64,000 nt of DNA, from assembly GCA_000151295.1 (NCBI GenBank), contig GG745329.1, forward strand, positions 2,164,618 through 2,228,617, written 5' to 3'. Under the pieces are notes generated by a model that did not search any database, was not told the DNA's origin, and worked only from the letters and a program-made list of their open reading frames with translations. Source of the stretch: Allomyces macrogynus ATCC 38327 (Eukaryota > Blastocladiomycota > Blastocladiomycetes > Blastocladiales > Blastocladiaceae). The position numbers and the translations under genes were made by a program. Below, piece by piece: positions 10,733 to 21,385 of the stretch (position 1 is its first letter; every line of letters starts with the position of its first letter).

Positions 10733-13700
10733 CAACAACAACAACAGCCGTTCCTGCCCGCGCCCGGCAATGCGCTTGCTGGCGGCTACCCGCCCGCATC
10801 CGCGCCGTCCGACCCGGGACCATGGCGGTCCTCGGCTGACCCGTCTCTGTTGCTCAATGACCCATCCATGGCCGCGGTCTCATCCGACCCGTACTCGACG
10901 TCGGCAACAGCGCCCGCACCATCCGCGTCAATGAGCCAGTACAGCCTCGATAACAACCCCTACGCCGATCTGCTGCCACAGGGCATGGGCGCGCCCATCA
11001 ACCCGTCGCAATTGCACCAGTCGCCGCAAGCGCTCCAGCAGCAGCAGTACGGCCAGCAGCAGTACGGCCAGCAGCAGCAACAACAAGCGCAGTCCGACCA
11101 GACCCCGGCTCCACAGCAGCAGCAACAGCAGCAACAGCAGCCGCAGTTCCAGTCACCTGCCAATTTCATGACCGACGCGTCCGACACCATATCCGTCGAT
11201 TTGTTCACCGTGGGCCCGCCAGGCCAATCCGTGCCCACGCCATCGGGCGGTGCAACCACGCCGCGGTCGCACGCATCGACGCCGCACCCGACCATGGCCT
11301 TGCGCGGCGCGCGCGCAACCGAGACCCCGACTCCGGCGCCGACCTCGGCATCCGCGACCCCCGCCGGCACCGCTACTCCCGCGCCACCCGCCAAAAAACC
11401 GCGTCCTCCGCGCGCGATGCGTGCGCCGAAACCCTTCACGGGTCTGACCGAGACGGAGCAGGAACTGGCCGACTCGGATCCGTTCTACCGCGACATGTTT
11501 GCGGCGCTCAAGGACCGCAACGTGCAGTTCCGGCAGCCGTCCATGTGCCAGATCCCGCTCGATTTCAAGCGCATGTACGAGGTCGTGCAGGAAATGGGCG
11601 GGCTCGAGACGATGACGACGGCGCGGCAGTGGCGCGAGGTTGGGAATGCGTTGGGGTATCCGAAAGAAAACTCGAATATTCCGTCGTACCTGCGCCGCAA
11701 TTACGCAGCGGTGCTCGTCCCGTTTGAGGAGTTGCGCCGCGAACGCGAAGGGATTGGGGGTGGGAGCAGTTTGGGGGGTAGTGGGGCCGGTGCACATGAC
11801 GAAGATCGCAGGTCGACGCCGCCGGGCAACGTCATGGTGCATTCAAGAGGAGGCGATCCGACTGGTCAACCCGTTGTCACGCATGGGCATGGTACGCCCG
11901 AGACCGGGTATGTGAAACCGGAGCGCAGCATGTCGGTCGCCGAGTCGGCCATGCACGCGCCCAATAGAGAACCATCGCGCAGTTCGCTGGTACGATGTCT
12001 CGAGTGACTGGTTTGCCGTCTCCTGTCATGCTAACCAGTCGTTTGTTCTGATGAAGCAGCGCGCGATGACCTTTCCCTTCGAAATCCCACCGCTCCCCGA
12101 CGACGCGCCGACGCACGCCGGTCCGACCATTGACACGTCCGAGACCATCTACGAGTACAAAAAGTACATGCCGACGGTGCTCGTGCGTGACAGCGCCATG
12201 GCCGGTGGCCTCGACGTGACCGCGACCGAAAACTATTTGCGCGTGCTCAACGGCGGTCTCGAGCAGAGCATTGTCGAGCGGTGGAAGCAGGCATCGTATG
12301 CGCCCGACCGCGCCGTCGTCCTCGAGCACGACGTGCAGGTCCTTGACTTGGCCATGGTCCAGTGTCAGCTCGCGAGCGGGATCGACCCGGAAATGGCCTC
12401 GGCGCTGAACCTACTGCTCGTGCTGAGCGTCAACGAAGGGGTCAATTTGCCGCTCAAGCAGTGCATGAGCGTCGTGCGCACGTTGTGCGACGTGGTCATG
12501 GCTGACGGAGCTGCCGTTCGCGAGTGTTTGGCAGCTGACGCGGCAAGAGCGGTCGAAGATCGGGCGAGCGCTGTGCATTCGGACGATGATAGCGACGACG
12601 ATTGGGCGGCACAAGTCTTCCCGGCGATGCCGTCGCGCGAAACGGAACGCGCTCGCGCGCTCATGCAGCGCGTGCAAACGGCCGTGCTCATTCTGCGCAA
12701 CTGGAGTTTTGTCGTAGAGAGCATTGCCATGCTCGCACCGCTCCCGAGGCTCTACCAGGCGCTTGGCCAGGCCGCGGCTCTGGCGCTCGCGGTGCTCGGG
12801 ACCGTCGACCGCAACTTCCCGTTCCTGTCGGCGTCATGGATGCCGTCCTTTGCGCGATCTGTGCGTGACGCGGCACTGCTCGAGTCAGCTGTCGACGTCC
12901 TGCAGAGCACGCAAATCATCCTTGCCAATGTGTCGGTCATGATGACGGCACTTTCCGGGATCGAGCCGCGGCCGTTGCTCGCGGTGGTTGTTGACGTTGC
13001 GCTCGTGTTCTTGATGTGGGCCGACCACTGGCACGCGCGCGTGGAGTTGGCAGTGCCCGGGATCCAGCTCGAGGCCGATATGCCGTACCAGGCCGTCATG
13101 ACGCTGGCGAACTTGCTCGTCAGCGCCAACCTCGAGCCGTCGTGGGCCAGCGTGTTTGCGGGCGAGACTTCCACCTGCACCAACGATGTGCACTGGTTCC
13201 TGCTCCTGCACCACCTCGTCGCGTACCTCGACGAGTACGAGGCCGTGGCCGTCGCCTCGCATCTCCACCACGCCGACTCGGTACGGACGGCGCTCGTTGC
13301 CATCGATATGGGCTTGCTGCTCGTCAAGCACCTTGCGCGATGGCCGGCGTTTTTGACAGCTGCCGTCGCAAGCTGGGCGCGCGCGTGGCACGCGTGGGGG
13401 CAAGCAAGCGATGCGTCTATCCCGACCGGTGCACCGCGACCACACACGGTCGCTCGATCGCCGCTGCACGCACTGACGGGGATGCTCCTGCGACACATCA
13501 CCTCGCCCGAGGCGACGCCACTGACGCGACGCGCCGCTGAAGTGCTCAACGACCTGGCGCCAACGCTCGCGACGCTTGGTGTACGACCACCCACCGCCGC
13601 GGCATCAACGGACGTGGATATGCCGTGGAACGTTCTGCCGCTTCCACCGCGACCGCGCGACAAGCAAGGGCGCGAGGTCGTGCTGGACGTGGTGCAGGTG

Positions 13701-13880
13701 AGTGCGGCGGCCGCGGCGCTTGGTGCGGTCGTGACAGGGGCTGCGGGCGTCGACGCTGTCGTGCGCGAGTACTGCTGGCGCGCGTGGATGGCGCTTGGCG
13801 AGCCGGGCGGCGCGGCAAGGAGCGACGCGCTTCAATCTGTCTGCGAGTGGGCCCGAGGAAATACACATGTAATTTATTGA
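10550..13880 (+). CDS. SWI1: SWI1/ARID1-type subunit of the SWI/SNF remodeller
   Basis: Two exons, 10550-11989 and 12039-13880, with a 49-nt intron whose 3' end carries a good branch-like CTAAC followed by CAG; 1093 residues. The N-terminus is dominated by glutamine, including an uninterrupted CAG/CAA tract (about 10697-10748), then Pro/Thr/Ala-rich sequence. An ARID DNA-binding domain follows at residues about 300-390 (FYRDMFAALKDR, IPLDFKRMYEVVQEMGG, WREVGNALG, YLRRNYAAVL). The second exon encodes a helical C-terminal half with SSA-like hydrophobic repeats, matching the architecture of yeast Swi1 and animal ARID1/BAF250. It targets SWI/SNF to promoters in the nucleus. Its partner SWI3-type subunit is encoded at 6059-8122. 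Confidence 0.88.
10697..10748 (+). repeat. CAG/CAA trinucleotide tract encoding polyglutamine
   Basis: Repeated CAG then CAA codons inside SWI1 exon 1 encode an uninterrupted run of glutamines. Shorter CAG clusters recur at 10618-10675, 11036-11090 and 11113-11145. Confidence 0.9.
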
Positions 13881-14262
13881 TTGGTGCGGGGACAGGACCG
13901 GTGGGGTGGGAGCCTGTTGGCTGTCGTGTGTTCCGAGTTCGTGGGCGGTTTGGCAGGCGGGGACGAGCCGGGGCGCGCGGACGGCAACCAGCGCGAAGTT
14001 GACAGCGCAAACGCGTGCGATGATTCTCTCTCCCGGATGCCGCTTGCACGGCAAGATGCTGGCCACGACCATCTCCGGCAAACCCGTCCTGCCGTACCCG
14101 CACCTGACCCCGGACGCCGGCAGCTCGTTCTACAAGACGTCGCCGTCGCCATCGCCGCCCGAGAGCCCGCTACCGCGCCCGACTCGCCGCGGCGCCCCGC
14201 AACTGAACCGCCTGCCGCCGCGCAATCCGCCCGCACCTGCTGTTCGCGCCGCGCCCGCCGCC
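13881..14262 (+). promoter_or_regulatory. SWI1 3' / kinase 5' region
   Basis: About 380 bases between the SWI1 stop and the preferred kinase start. The kinase frame stays open upstream to 13906, with in-frame ATGs at 14020 and 14056 followed by Pro/Ser-rich codons, so part of this may be coding. Confidence 0.4.
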
Positions 14263-16885
14263 ATGGCCGACCGCTTCGCCTACCGCGACCCGGCCGACAA
14301 CCGCTCGACCGACTGGGACTCGTCGCACGCTGACGAGCCCACCATGCGCCCCGCGACCACGACCACCGCGGCCGCGCAAGGCCGCCCGCTCTCGCACCCG
14401 GTCCCGCTCTCGCAGCAAGTCGCCGAGCTCGGCGACGACCTGACCAACGCCGACCTCATCCGCACCGCGCCGTGGGGCCTGTTGCGCACCGACAATGGCG
14501 ACGAGCACGGTACGCTTTCCTTTGTGCAGTCGGCGGTGAGAGTGGGAAACACGACGAATTTCGGCCAATGACTCGATGTCTTCCCCTTGCTTTCCGGCGC
14601 TTTGATGACCGGCCGGTCAAACAGAACTCCACGACGCGCTCTACCGCGTGGGCCGCAACGAACACTGCGAGATCGTCATCGATACCCACATTACCGTGTC
14701 CAAGGTGCATTTCCGGCTCACGCGCGCGCCTGAGCCGGGCGCCGCTCTGCCGGCGACCGGCACGGCGCTCCCGCCGCTCGTCGTGCTGATCGAGGACTTG
14801 TCCACGAACGGCACGCATGTGAACGGCACGCGGCTCGTACGTGGCGTACCGAAGCCGTTGCGACACGCGGACGAGATTACGATCAAAGTCGAGAATGGTG
14901 CGTGTATACGGATTTTGTCTCGCCGGGTTCGAGTCGGACCAGTCGAATTGATCGTTGGTCGCGGGTTTCTCAAATTTAGGCGCGCTCAAGTTCACGTTCG
15001 AGGTCCCGCCAGCACCCGAATCTTCGGCATCGTCTGCAGCCTCGGCGTCGGCCGCTGCCGCCGCGCCGGCCAACGTCTACCACCACCAGGACCCGCAATT
15101 CGAGTCGGTCTTGCAGGGCATCGACTTTCATCGCATTCTCGGCTCGTGCGTTTCCGCTGCACCGTGGCGATTGGTTGCGCAATTGCTCACGTTTCTCACC
15201 ATTCCTCGCATCGCAGCGGCACCTACGCAACCGTCTACCTCGCCGTCGACCGCCACACCAAGGAAAAGTACGCGTGCAAGGCCCTCGACAAGTTCAAGGC
15301 GGGGTTGCGGTCGCGCGGCAGCCCGGCGAATAACGGTCACGAAGAGCTGGCTGAGATTCGCATTCTTATGAACTTGAAGCACGTGCGTAGCCGTCTCGTT
15401 TGTGTAGGTGGACAGGCCGATTGCGCGCGACTGATTTCTCCGCGTGCGATTAGCCCAACATTGTCCAGGTGCACCAGGTGCTGCGCACCGAGCGCTACAT
15501 TTACATGTTCTTGCAGCTGTAAGTCGATTCCCGTGCCCAGTCGCTAAGCCGGACGGTGGAGAAGCTAACGACTTGCGGTCGCTTTCTCAACAGGGTGGAG
15601 GGCGGCGAGCTGTTCGACTACCTCTCGGAGCACCTGTCGATCCCAGAGACCGAGTGCAAGTTCTGGATGTACCAGCTGTTCCAGGCCATCCAGGTGAGTT
15701 TTTGCTGCTCGGCCGCCAGCGCCTCGGTCGTGCACCAACTGACCACCTCCATTCATCATTAAGTACCTCCACGCGCAAAACATCAGCCACCGCGACATCA
15801 AGCCCGAGAACATCCTACTCGAAACCGGGCAAGCCGGATCCAAGCTCCTCCTCGCCGATTTCGGGCTCGCCAAAAAGACCTCGTCGCGCATGAAGACCAT
15901 GTGCGGCACGCTCAACTACGTGGCGCCCGAAATCCTGACCAAGTCCGGCAGCAACGGCCCGGGTTACTCCAAGGCCGTTGACTGCTGGTCGTGCGGCGTC
16001 ATGCTCTACTTTTTGCTCTGCGGGCGGCTCCCGTTCGATGATACCGACGAGGACGTGTTGCGGCAAATGATCAAGGAGGACGAGCTCGCGTTCTTGGAAC
16101 CGGCACCGAATACGGATATTTGGGAGGGCATCTCGGGCTCGTGCAAGGATTTGATTCGTAGGTTGTTGGCCAAGGACCCGGCGCGGCGGTACGTCGTCGA
16201 ATCCTCATTCCCGCTCCTTGCGACCCCAGCGCTCACACCGCACCCCCTCCCCTTCTTCAGACTCACGATCGCACAAGCTCTCGCGCACCCCTGGATCGCG
16301 TCGGACCGCGCCCTGCTCGACGCCAAGTACCAAGCGCTGTTCCCGGCCAGCCAACAACCGGGCGAGTCCGCCGACGGCGGCACCCCCGAGAAATCGGCCA
16401 TCTCGTCGACATCCACCGTCGCGATCCCCGGCGCGTGGTCCTCTACTGGAGGCGCCGACACGCCCGTGCCGCGGCCCGCTGCCGCCAGTACTGCAGCCGC
16501 ATCCACATCCACCGTTCGCCGCAGCCCGTCGCCCGCCGCCGGCGGATCCTCATCTGACGACTCGGCGCGCGTCCCGCGCCCGCCGGTCGTTGCGCGGCGG
16601 CGGTCGTCGGCCGCGCTCGCGTCGCCGCAAGTCGGCGGGCGGCGGCAAGCCGCGGCAAGGGGGTCCACCCCAGCGCAGGCATCACCCGCGCGCCGGTCGG
16701 TCAAGCGGCGGCATGCCGGGGACGACGACGACGAGGATGGCACGAGACCGCGCGCTGCCGATGCGGCGGTCGGGCGGCGTACGCGGAAACGGTCGGGGAG
16801 TAGTACTGACGAGGACGCGCGCGCCGTGTTTGCGGTGCCGGCCGTGCCGGGAGCGGCAGTGACGGCTGGGCGGCGTGCGGCGTGA
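14263..16885 (+). CDS. FHA-domain checkpoint kinase, Chk2/Rad53/Cds1 type
   Basis: Eight exons: 14263-14509, 14625-14897, 14980-15145, 15217-15382, 15454-15518, 15594-15693, 15764-16188, 16261-16885; phases all close (688 residues). The start has a perfect GCCGCCATGG context; an upstream ATG at 14056 is the alternative. An FHA domain (residues about 85-185: GRNEHCEI, SKVHF, STNGTHVNG) binds phosphothreonine. The Ser/Thr kinase domain follows: GSGTYATVYLA loop, ACKAL lysine, HRDIKPEN catalytic loop, ADFGLAKK, CGTLNYVAPEI activation segment, and a final HPWI helix. One FHA plus one kinase domain is the Chk2/Cds1 layout; yeast Rad53 has a second FHA that is absent here. The C-terminal tail of about 180 residues is Ser/Ala/Arg-rich with basic clusters, likely nuclear localisation and SQ/TQ-type regulation. 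Role: DNA damage and replication checkpoint, inferred. Confidence 0.88.
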
Positions 16886-17219
16886 GGGGAGAGAGGTTGA
16901 TGCGTTGGTTTTGGGGATTTTGGTTTTGCAAACTCGTCGTGTTGGTCGCTGGTAAGACTCAAGCATTAGCTGTGGACACTTTTGGAACGCGGCAGATCCT
17001 CTGCAGTTTTGTCTCTGGTTGCCTCGTCATGCACATAATCGCGCCAGCCGGCCCAACCGGGCCCAACCTGGCCCATCAAAGGATGGCCAGGTGCAGGTGA
17101 GCGGGACACCAGGGTCGAAAATAAAATTTTTTTCCATTATGCGCGCCCTCTCCACCGAATAGCAACAACCACAGCAACAAAGGGCTACAACTGTTGGAAC
17201 CCACTTGGTGCCGAACCAC
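16886..17219. other. convergent 3' region between kinase and ARS2 genes
   Basis: Both flanking genes end here. It includes an AATAAA-like element followed by a T run (about 17119-17134, AATAAAATTTTTTT), which may serve 3' processing, and an inverted GC-rich stretch near 17041-17075. No gene. Confidence 0.5.
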
Positions 17220-19152
17220 CTAGTCGTAATCCAAGACGACATCGCCCTCGCCCGGGGCATCGAGGTCCATGTAACTCTTAAGCCCGCGCGGGTCCATGGC
17301 GGCGGACCGCGGCGCTCCCCGCGGCTCGTCGCGCCCACCGCCGAAATCCATGTACTCGCCACGAGAATCGCGGCGTTCGCGCGCGTACGACGGCCCACCA
17401 TTCCGCGGCGCCATCGAGCCGCGCGTGGCGGCCGCGGCCACGGCGGCGCGTGGCGGGCGGAACGGTCCCGTAAACTGGGTCGGGTTCATCCCCGCCGGGT
17501 GCAGGTGGTGCGGGTCGCCGAGGAAATTGTTGAGTCGCGTGGCACGTTCTGTGATCGAGGAGATCAGCGGCGCGACATCAGCCGCGTGCTTGTTCTTGAT
17601 ATGCTTGATCACAAACTGCGTGTCCTTAAACAGCTTGCCGCAGGCAGGGAACTCGCACCGGTACCGGTGCTCCTGCTCTTTCGCGACGTACTGCCCAAGC
17701 GCCGCATCGACGAGCTCGTCAATCGCCTTGGCTGGGCGCAGCGACTCGTCAAACTTTTGCCGAACTTTGGTGTCAAACTTGGCGAGCAGCGCCGCGGCGC
17801 GGTCACCCGTCGGATCGCCCGCTCCGGGTTTCCGGAACACCTTGTCGCCGCACTTCCACGCAAGTTCCTCGGGCGATTCGGTCTCGCACCCGGCTGAGTA
17901 GTAGCAGTAGAGGTGCACGCGGCGCAGGTACGTGACAAGCACGTCCAGGTGCACCTTAGGCGCGTCGTCGGCGTACTTGTCGAGCAGCGTCTGCGCGCCG
18001 CTCAACCCGGCCTCGGTATCGAGCGTCGTCGCAATCCCCTTGACCGTCTCCAGGTCCGTCGCGAGCCGGTCTGGGTGCGAGAACATGTCCCATGCGGTCG
18101 TGCGGTACTTGGCGGGCATCGGCGACTGAATCGCAAACGCGAGCTGCGTGACCGTCTCATTGGCCTTGGTGTTGGCCTGTTCCTTGAGGTGCGCGATCGC
18201 GGCTTCCGCCGACGCCGTCGAATCAAACACGGCCCACCCGGTCCGTCCGCCGAGGCCCATGCCCGACGGCAAGTGCGGCTGCGCGCGGTCGCGGTCCTGC
18301 TGCGCCGGCAACCGCGGTTCCGAAAGCGTCACGTAAATCAACCCCGGCAATTCGCGGAACAGCGCATCGACGTCGGCGCGCGGCATCGTCAGCGGCACCG
18401 TCTTGATCGCGACCGTGCGCAGCGTCATCTCGTTGCGGTCGACCACGTCCGGGTCGGTTTCAGCACCCATGGGCTCGTCGACGGGCAGCGCATCGAGATC
18501 AATCCCGTCGTACTTGCCCGCCGCGACATCGGCCTCGAATTTCGTGTAGAGCAGCCGCTTCATGGTCAGAATCGCCTGCTTGCGCACATCGGCCTGCCCG
18601 TCGGCGTACTTTTCCAGCACCCATGGGTCGTCGGCGTGCGCGTCAAAGAACCGCATCAGGTGCGCGTCGTGCCACTGCTGCTTGAACGTATCGAACCGCT
18701 CGAGAATCTCGGCATATTGCCGCTCGTCGTCCTCACGCGCCTGCGGACGTTCCCCGATAATGCCCTTTTCGCGCAGGTAGCCCGCATACGTTTTCCAGTC
18801 GATCAGGTAAGGGAGAGTCAGCGGGTCGGCCGTGATAAAGGGGCGGCGGTCGCCGCGGCCATAGTCGCGGTCGCGATGATCGCGGTCGTCACGGCGCGGG
18901 CCGAGACGGCCGGCGAAACGCGAGTCGTCGGGGGAGCGCGACCGGCGGCGCGGTGGTCCGCGGTGGCCGAGACGGTCTGCAGCAGCGGGGAGTCAGCGGC
19001 TGGAGAGTGGGTGGAGGACGCGGGTACGCAATCGGAGGGAACGCACCGTCAAGACTCAGTTCCGAGTCCTTGCGGCGGCGCGGCGGCAGCGAATCTCGCA
19101 TGTCGTCCTGCTGCAAAGGGCGGTGGCGGCCAAACTCGTCGACGTAGGACAT
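17220..19152 (-). CDS. ARS2: ARS2/SERRATE homologue (nuclear RNA cap-binding adaptor)
   Basis: Two exons, 19152-19047 and 18976-17220, total 620 residues. The N-terminus is Arg/Asp-rich and contains RRRSRSPDD, then LTLPYLIDWKTYAGYL, the conserved ARS2 helical core (TLRTVAIKTVPL, WAVFDS in an RRM-like fold) and a C2H2 zinc finger CEFPACGKLFKDTQFVIKHIKNKH-like segment at residues about 500-525 that is the family signature. The tail is rich in Arg/Gly and ends SYMDLDAP ... LDYD just before TAG, close to where ARS2 proteins end, so this TAG is a genuine stop. ARS2 links the nuclear cap-binding complex to exosome, NEXT and 3'-processing factors. Divergent from the voltage-sensor-like gene, from which it is separated by 676 bases. 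Confidence 0.92.
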
Positions 19153-19828
19153 GGCGGACGGTGCGATGGGCGACGTGCGGGCAATGGGACAATGACGCTC
19201 GTGCGTTCAGTCAGCGCGAGCGGCTCAGTGTGCGCTGATTCAACCGAACGCGCAATGGGCGTGCACGACGCGCGCGCTGCCCAAAGTCGAGTCGAGATTC
19301 GGCGCCGGTGCGGCGGATGTTGGGTCGAGCTCGGCGGCCTTGACACGAAGCGATACAGGCAACAGGCGGCGGCTTGCAGCGGCACTTGGCATTAGTTTGC
19401 AACAAGTGCTGCGGCGTTGTCGTGGACTTGGTAGTCGTCGCGCTGGTCGCGCGGTCCTCGCGGTGGCCGCGATCACGGCAGTCGCGGTGCGCGGGCGTCT
19501 GGGCGTCGCGTGGCAGCACGTGAGCCGTTGGGACTGGCTCACCGCACGCTCCATTCGCCGTCATATGCAGCCATGTGCTGCCATTTGCCGGTATTTGACT
19601 GCCAATGACAAGCGACCTCCTCCCCGCGCGCACCGCACTGACGCCGTACACCGACTGGCCGGGAGTGCCGGCGCCAACGACGCGGCCAGCTCTCGTTCCC
19701 CCACGCCAGACGCGACCACAACCGACTGCTCCCCGCTTCATTGCTCACGACGACGACGCGCTCACCCGCGCGCGCACCTGCTCCACGGCCACCGACACGA
19801 CGACGGCGCCCCGGCGGCGCCCGCCTGC
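19153..19828. promoter_or_regulatory. divergent promoter region ARS2 / voltage-sensor-like gene
   Basis: 676 bases between two divergent start codons. The plus frame of the downstream gene is open through most of it (from 19340), but the encoded sequence is Arg/Ala/Thr-rich without features, so I treat it as non-coding. Confidence 0.45.
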
Positions 19829-21178
19829 ATGTTCCAGCAACTGCCCGTTGCACCCGGTCTGAGCGCTGCCTTCCGCACGCTCGATCCGCACGCGCCCTCG
19901 TCGAACTCGACCTTGACTCGCACTGCTGCTGCCACGCCGCCACGCGGATCCGCCGCACTGCCCGCATCGTCAACAACAGCACCGGCACCACGCGCACCTG
20001 GGGTCGCCACAGCCTTTGCTTCCCCGGGCGCCGGCCACATCCGCTTCACCGACCACTTTGCGCCAGCCAGCAAGCGCACTTCTTACTCGAACCTCAAGCT
20101 TACCATGTCAACGCTCGTCTCCGGCATGATTGCCGACCCGGCCGGCGAGGCCTTGGGACCGCGCCATGCCGACCATGACGCCGACTACGCGCCACCCCCG
20201 CCACCGTGGTCCCCGCCCGGCTCCGACCACGCGTCGTTGACGCGTCCTGGATCGTCCATGTCGCACTCGTCGACATCCTACTTTTACCCGCCGCCCGCGG
20301 CGTATGCATCTTGGTCTCGTGCTTGCCGAAGCTGCGTCTTGGCCGCTCTTGCCCATGGCTGACCGACAGAGCGCGATTACCGAACACCACCAGAGACGCA
20401 CGCGTCCAGCGCGAGGAGATCCTGCGCATGCTCGCCAACCGCATCATGTTCTCGCGCTTCTACAAGATTTTTTACTCGGTCATGACTCTCGCCGCGCTCT
20501 ACAACATTTATCTGGTGCGTGCGTGGGTGGGACCTCCGACCTGCGGCCGTCATGTCATGGATCAACCCCCCATGCTGACCGAACGCGCGTCTACTCCCTG
20601 GCTCCATTGTACCACCAGTCCTTTGTGGAGCAATGTCCATCCACCTTTTTCCTTACGCTCGAATGCATCGTGAACATGGCGCTCATGGCCGAGGTCGGCA
20701 TCCGGTTCCTCGCCACGCGCCGCCAGTTTTTCCAGTCCAAGGCCAATTTGCTCGACGTCTTCCTTGTCGCATTCTGCCTCGTCTTGCTCGTGATGCTCAT
20801 GCACGACGCGAGCACGTGCGACGTCTCCGACGACCACCGGTCGCAGCGCCGCGAGGCCCTCGTCGACTCGATTCTCCTGATTGTGCGCAACGCGTTGCAA
20901 ATGGCGCGGATCGTGCATATGGTGCGCAAGTACGTTGCGTCGACGACATGCGGGACGGCAACTGGGGTGGAGAGGTTGGCCAGACACTAACGCAACACGA
21001 TATTGGTTGCAGGAACCAAACGCAACTGACCAACCGCGTCGTCTCGATCGATTTCACGAGCTTGGAAGAGGGCCAGCATCAGCACCCGCTCCTCTTCGAT
21101 GCCGAGGACCAGGAAAACGGACTCGGGTTTGCGTCCGACACGGCAATACCCCCGATCCAGCCGTTCAACCCGAAATAA
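19829..21178 (+). CDS. four-helix voltage-sensor-like membrane protein without a pore domain
   Basis: Four exons, 19829-20301, 20394-20514, 20619-20929, 21013-21178, 356 residues. The first half is soluble and rich in Pro/Ser/Ala. Then come four helices: FYKIFYSVMTLAALYNIYL; STFFLTLECIVNMALMAEV ending GIRF; ANLLDVFLVAFCLVLLVMLM; and a fourth, EALVDSILLIVRNALQMARI. The third carries the N-x-x-D pattern of S3 in voltage sensors, the second has an S2-like acid, and the fourth has polar residues every third position (Q, R, H, R), as in S4. No S5-pore-S6 follows; a polar tail of about 60 residues ends the protein. Similar voltage-sensor-like proteins of unknown function are widespread in fungi. 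Function (proton channel, phosphatase-less sensor or scaffold) is not resolved. Confidence 0.7.
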
Positions 21179-21209
21179 TCGTGCCCAATCAACCCGTCTT
21201 CCATGTACA

Positions 21210-21225
21210 ATATATATATATATAT
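21210..21225. repeat. short (AT)n microsatellite
   Basis: Eight AT units just downstream of the voltage-sensor-like stop codon, in an otherwise GC-rich region; probably part of the 3' untranslated region. Confidence 0.85.
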
Positions 21226-21385
21226 GACATTCCTCCACCTCGTTTTTGCGGCGAATAGGCAGCGGCAAAGGCCCCCGCCAGCTCGTCGGATCAGAGCATC
21301 GCCCCTCGCGCGCTCGGTTCTTGTGAGACGCATGTCACACAAAAGTCGGTCGACACCATCAAAAGACAGCGCGCAGCAACCGGGA

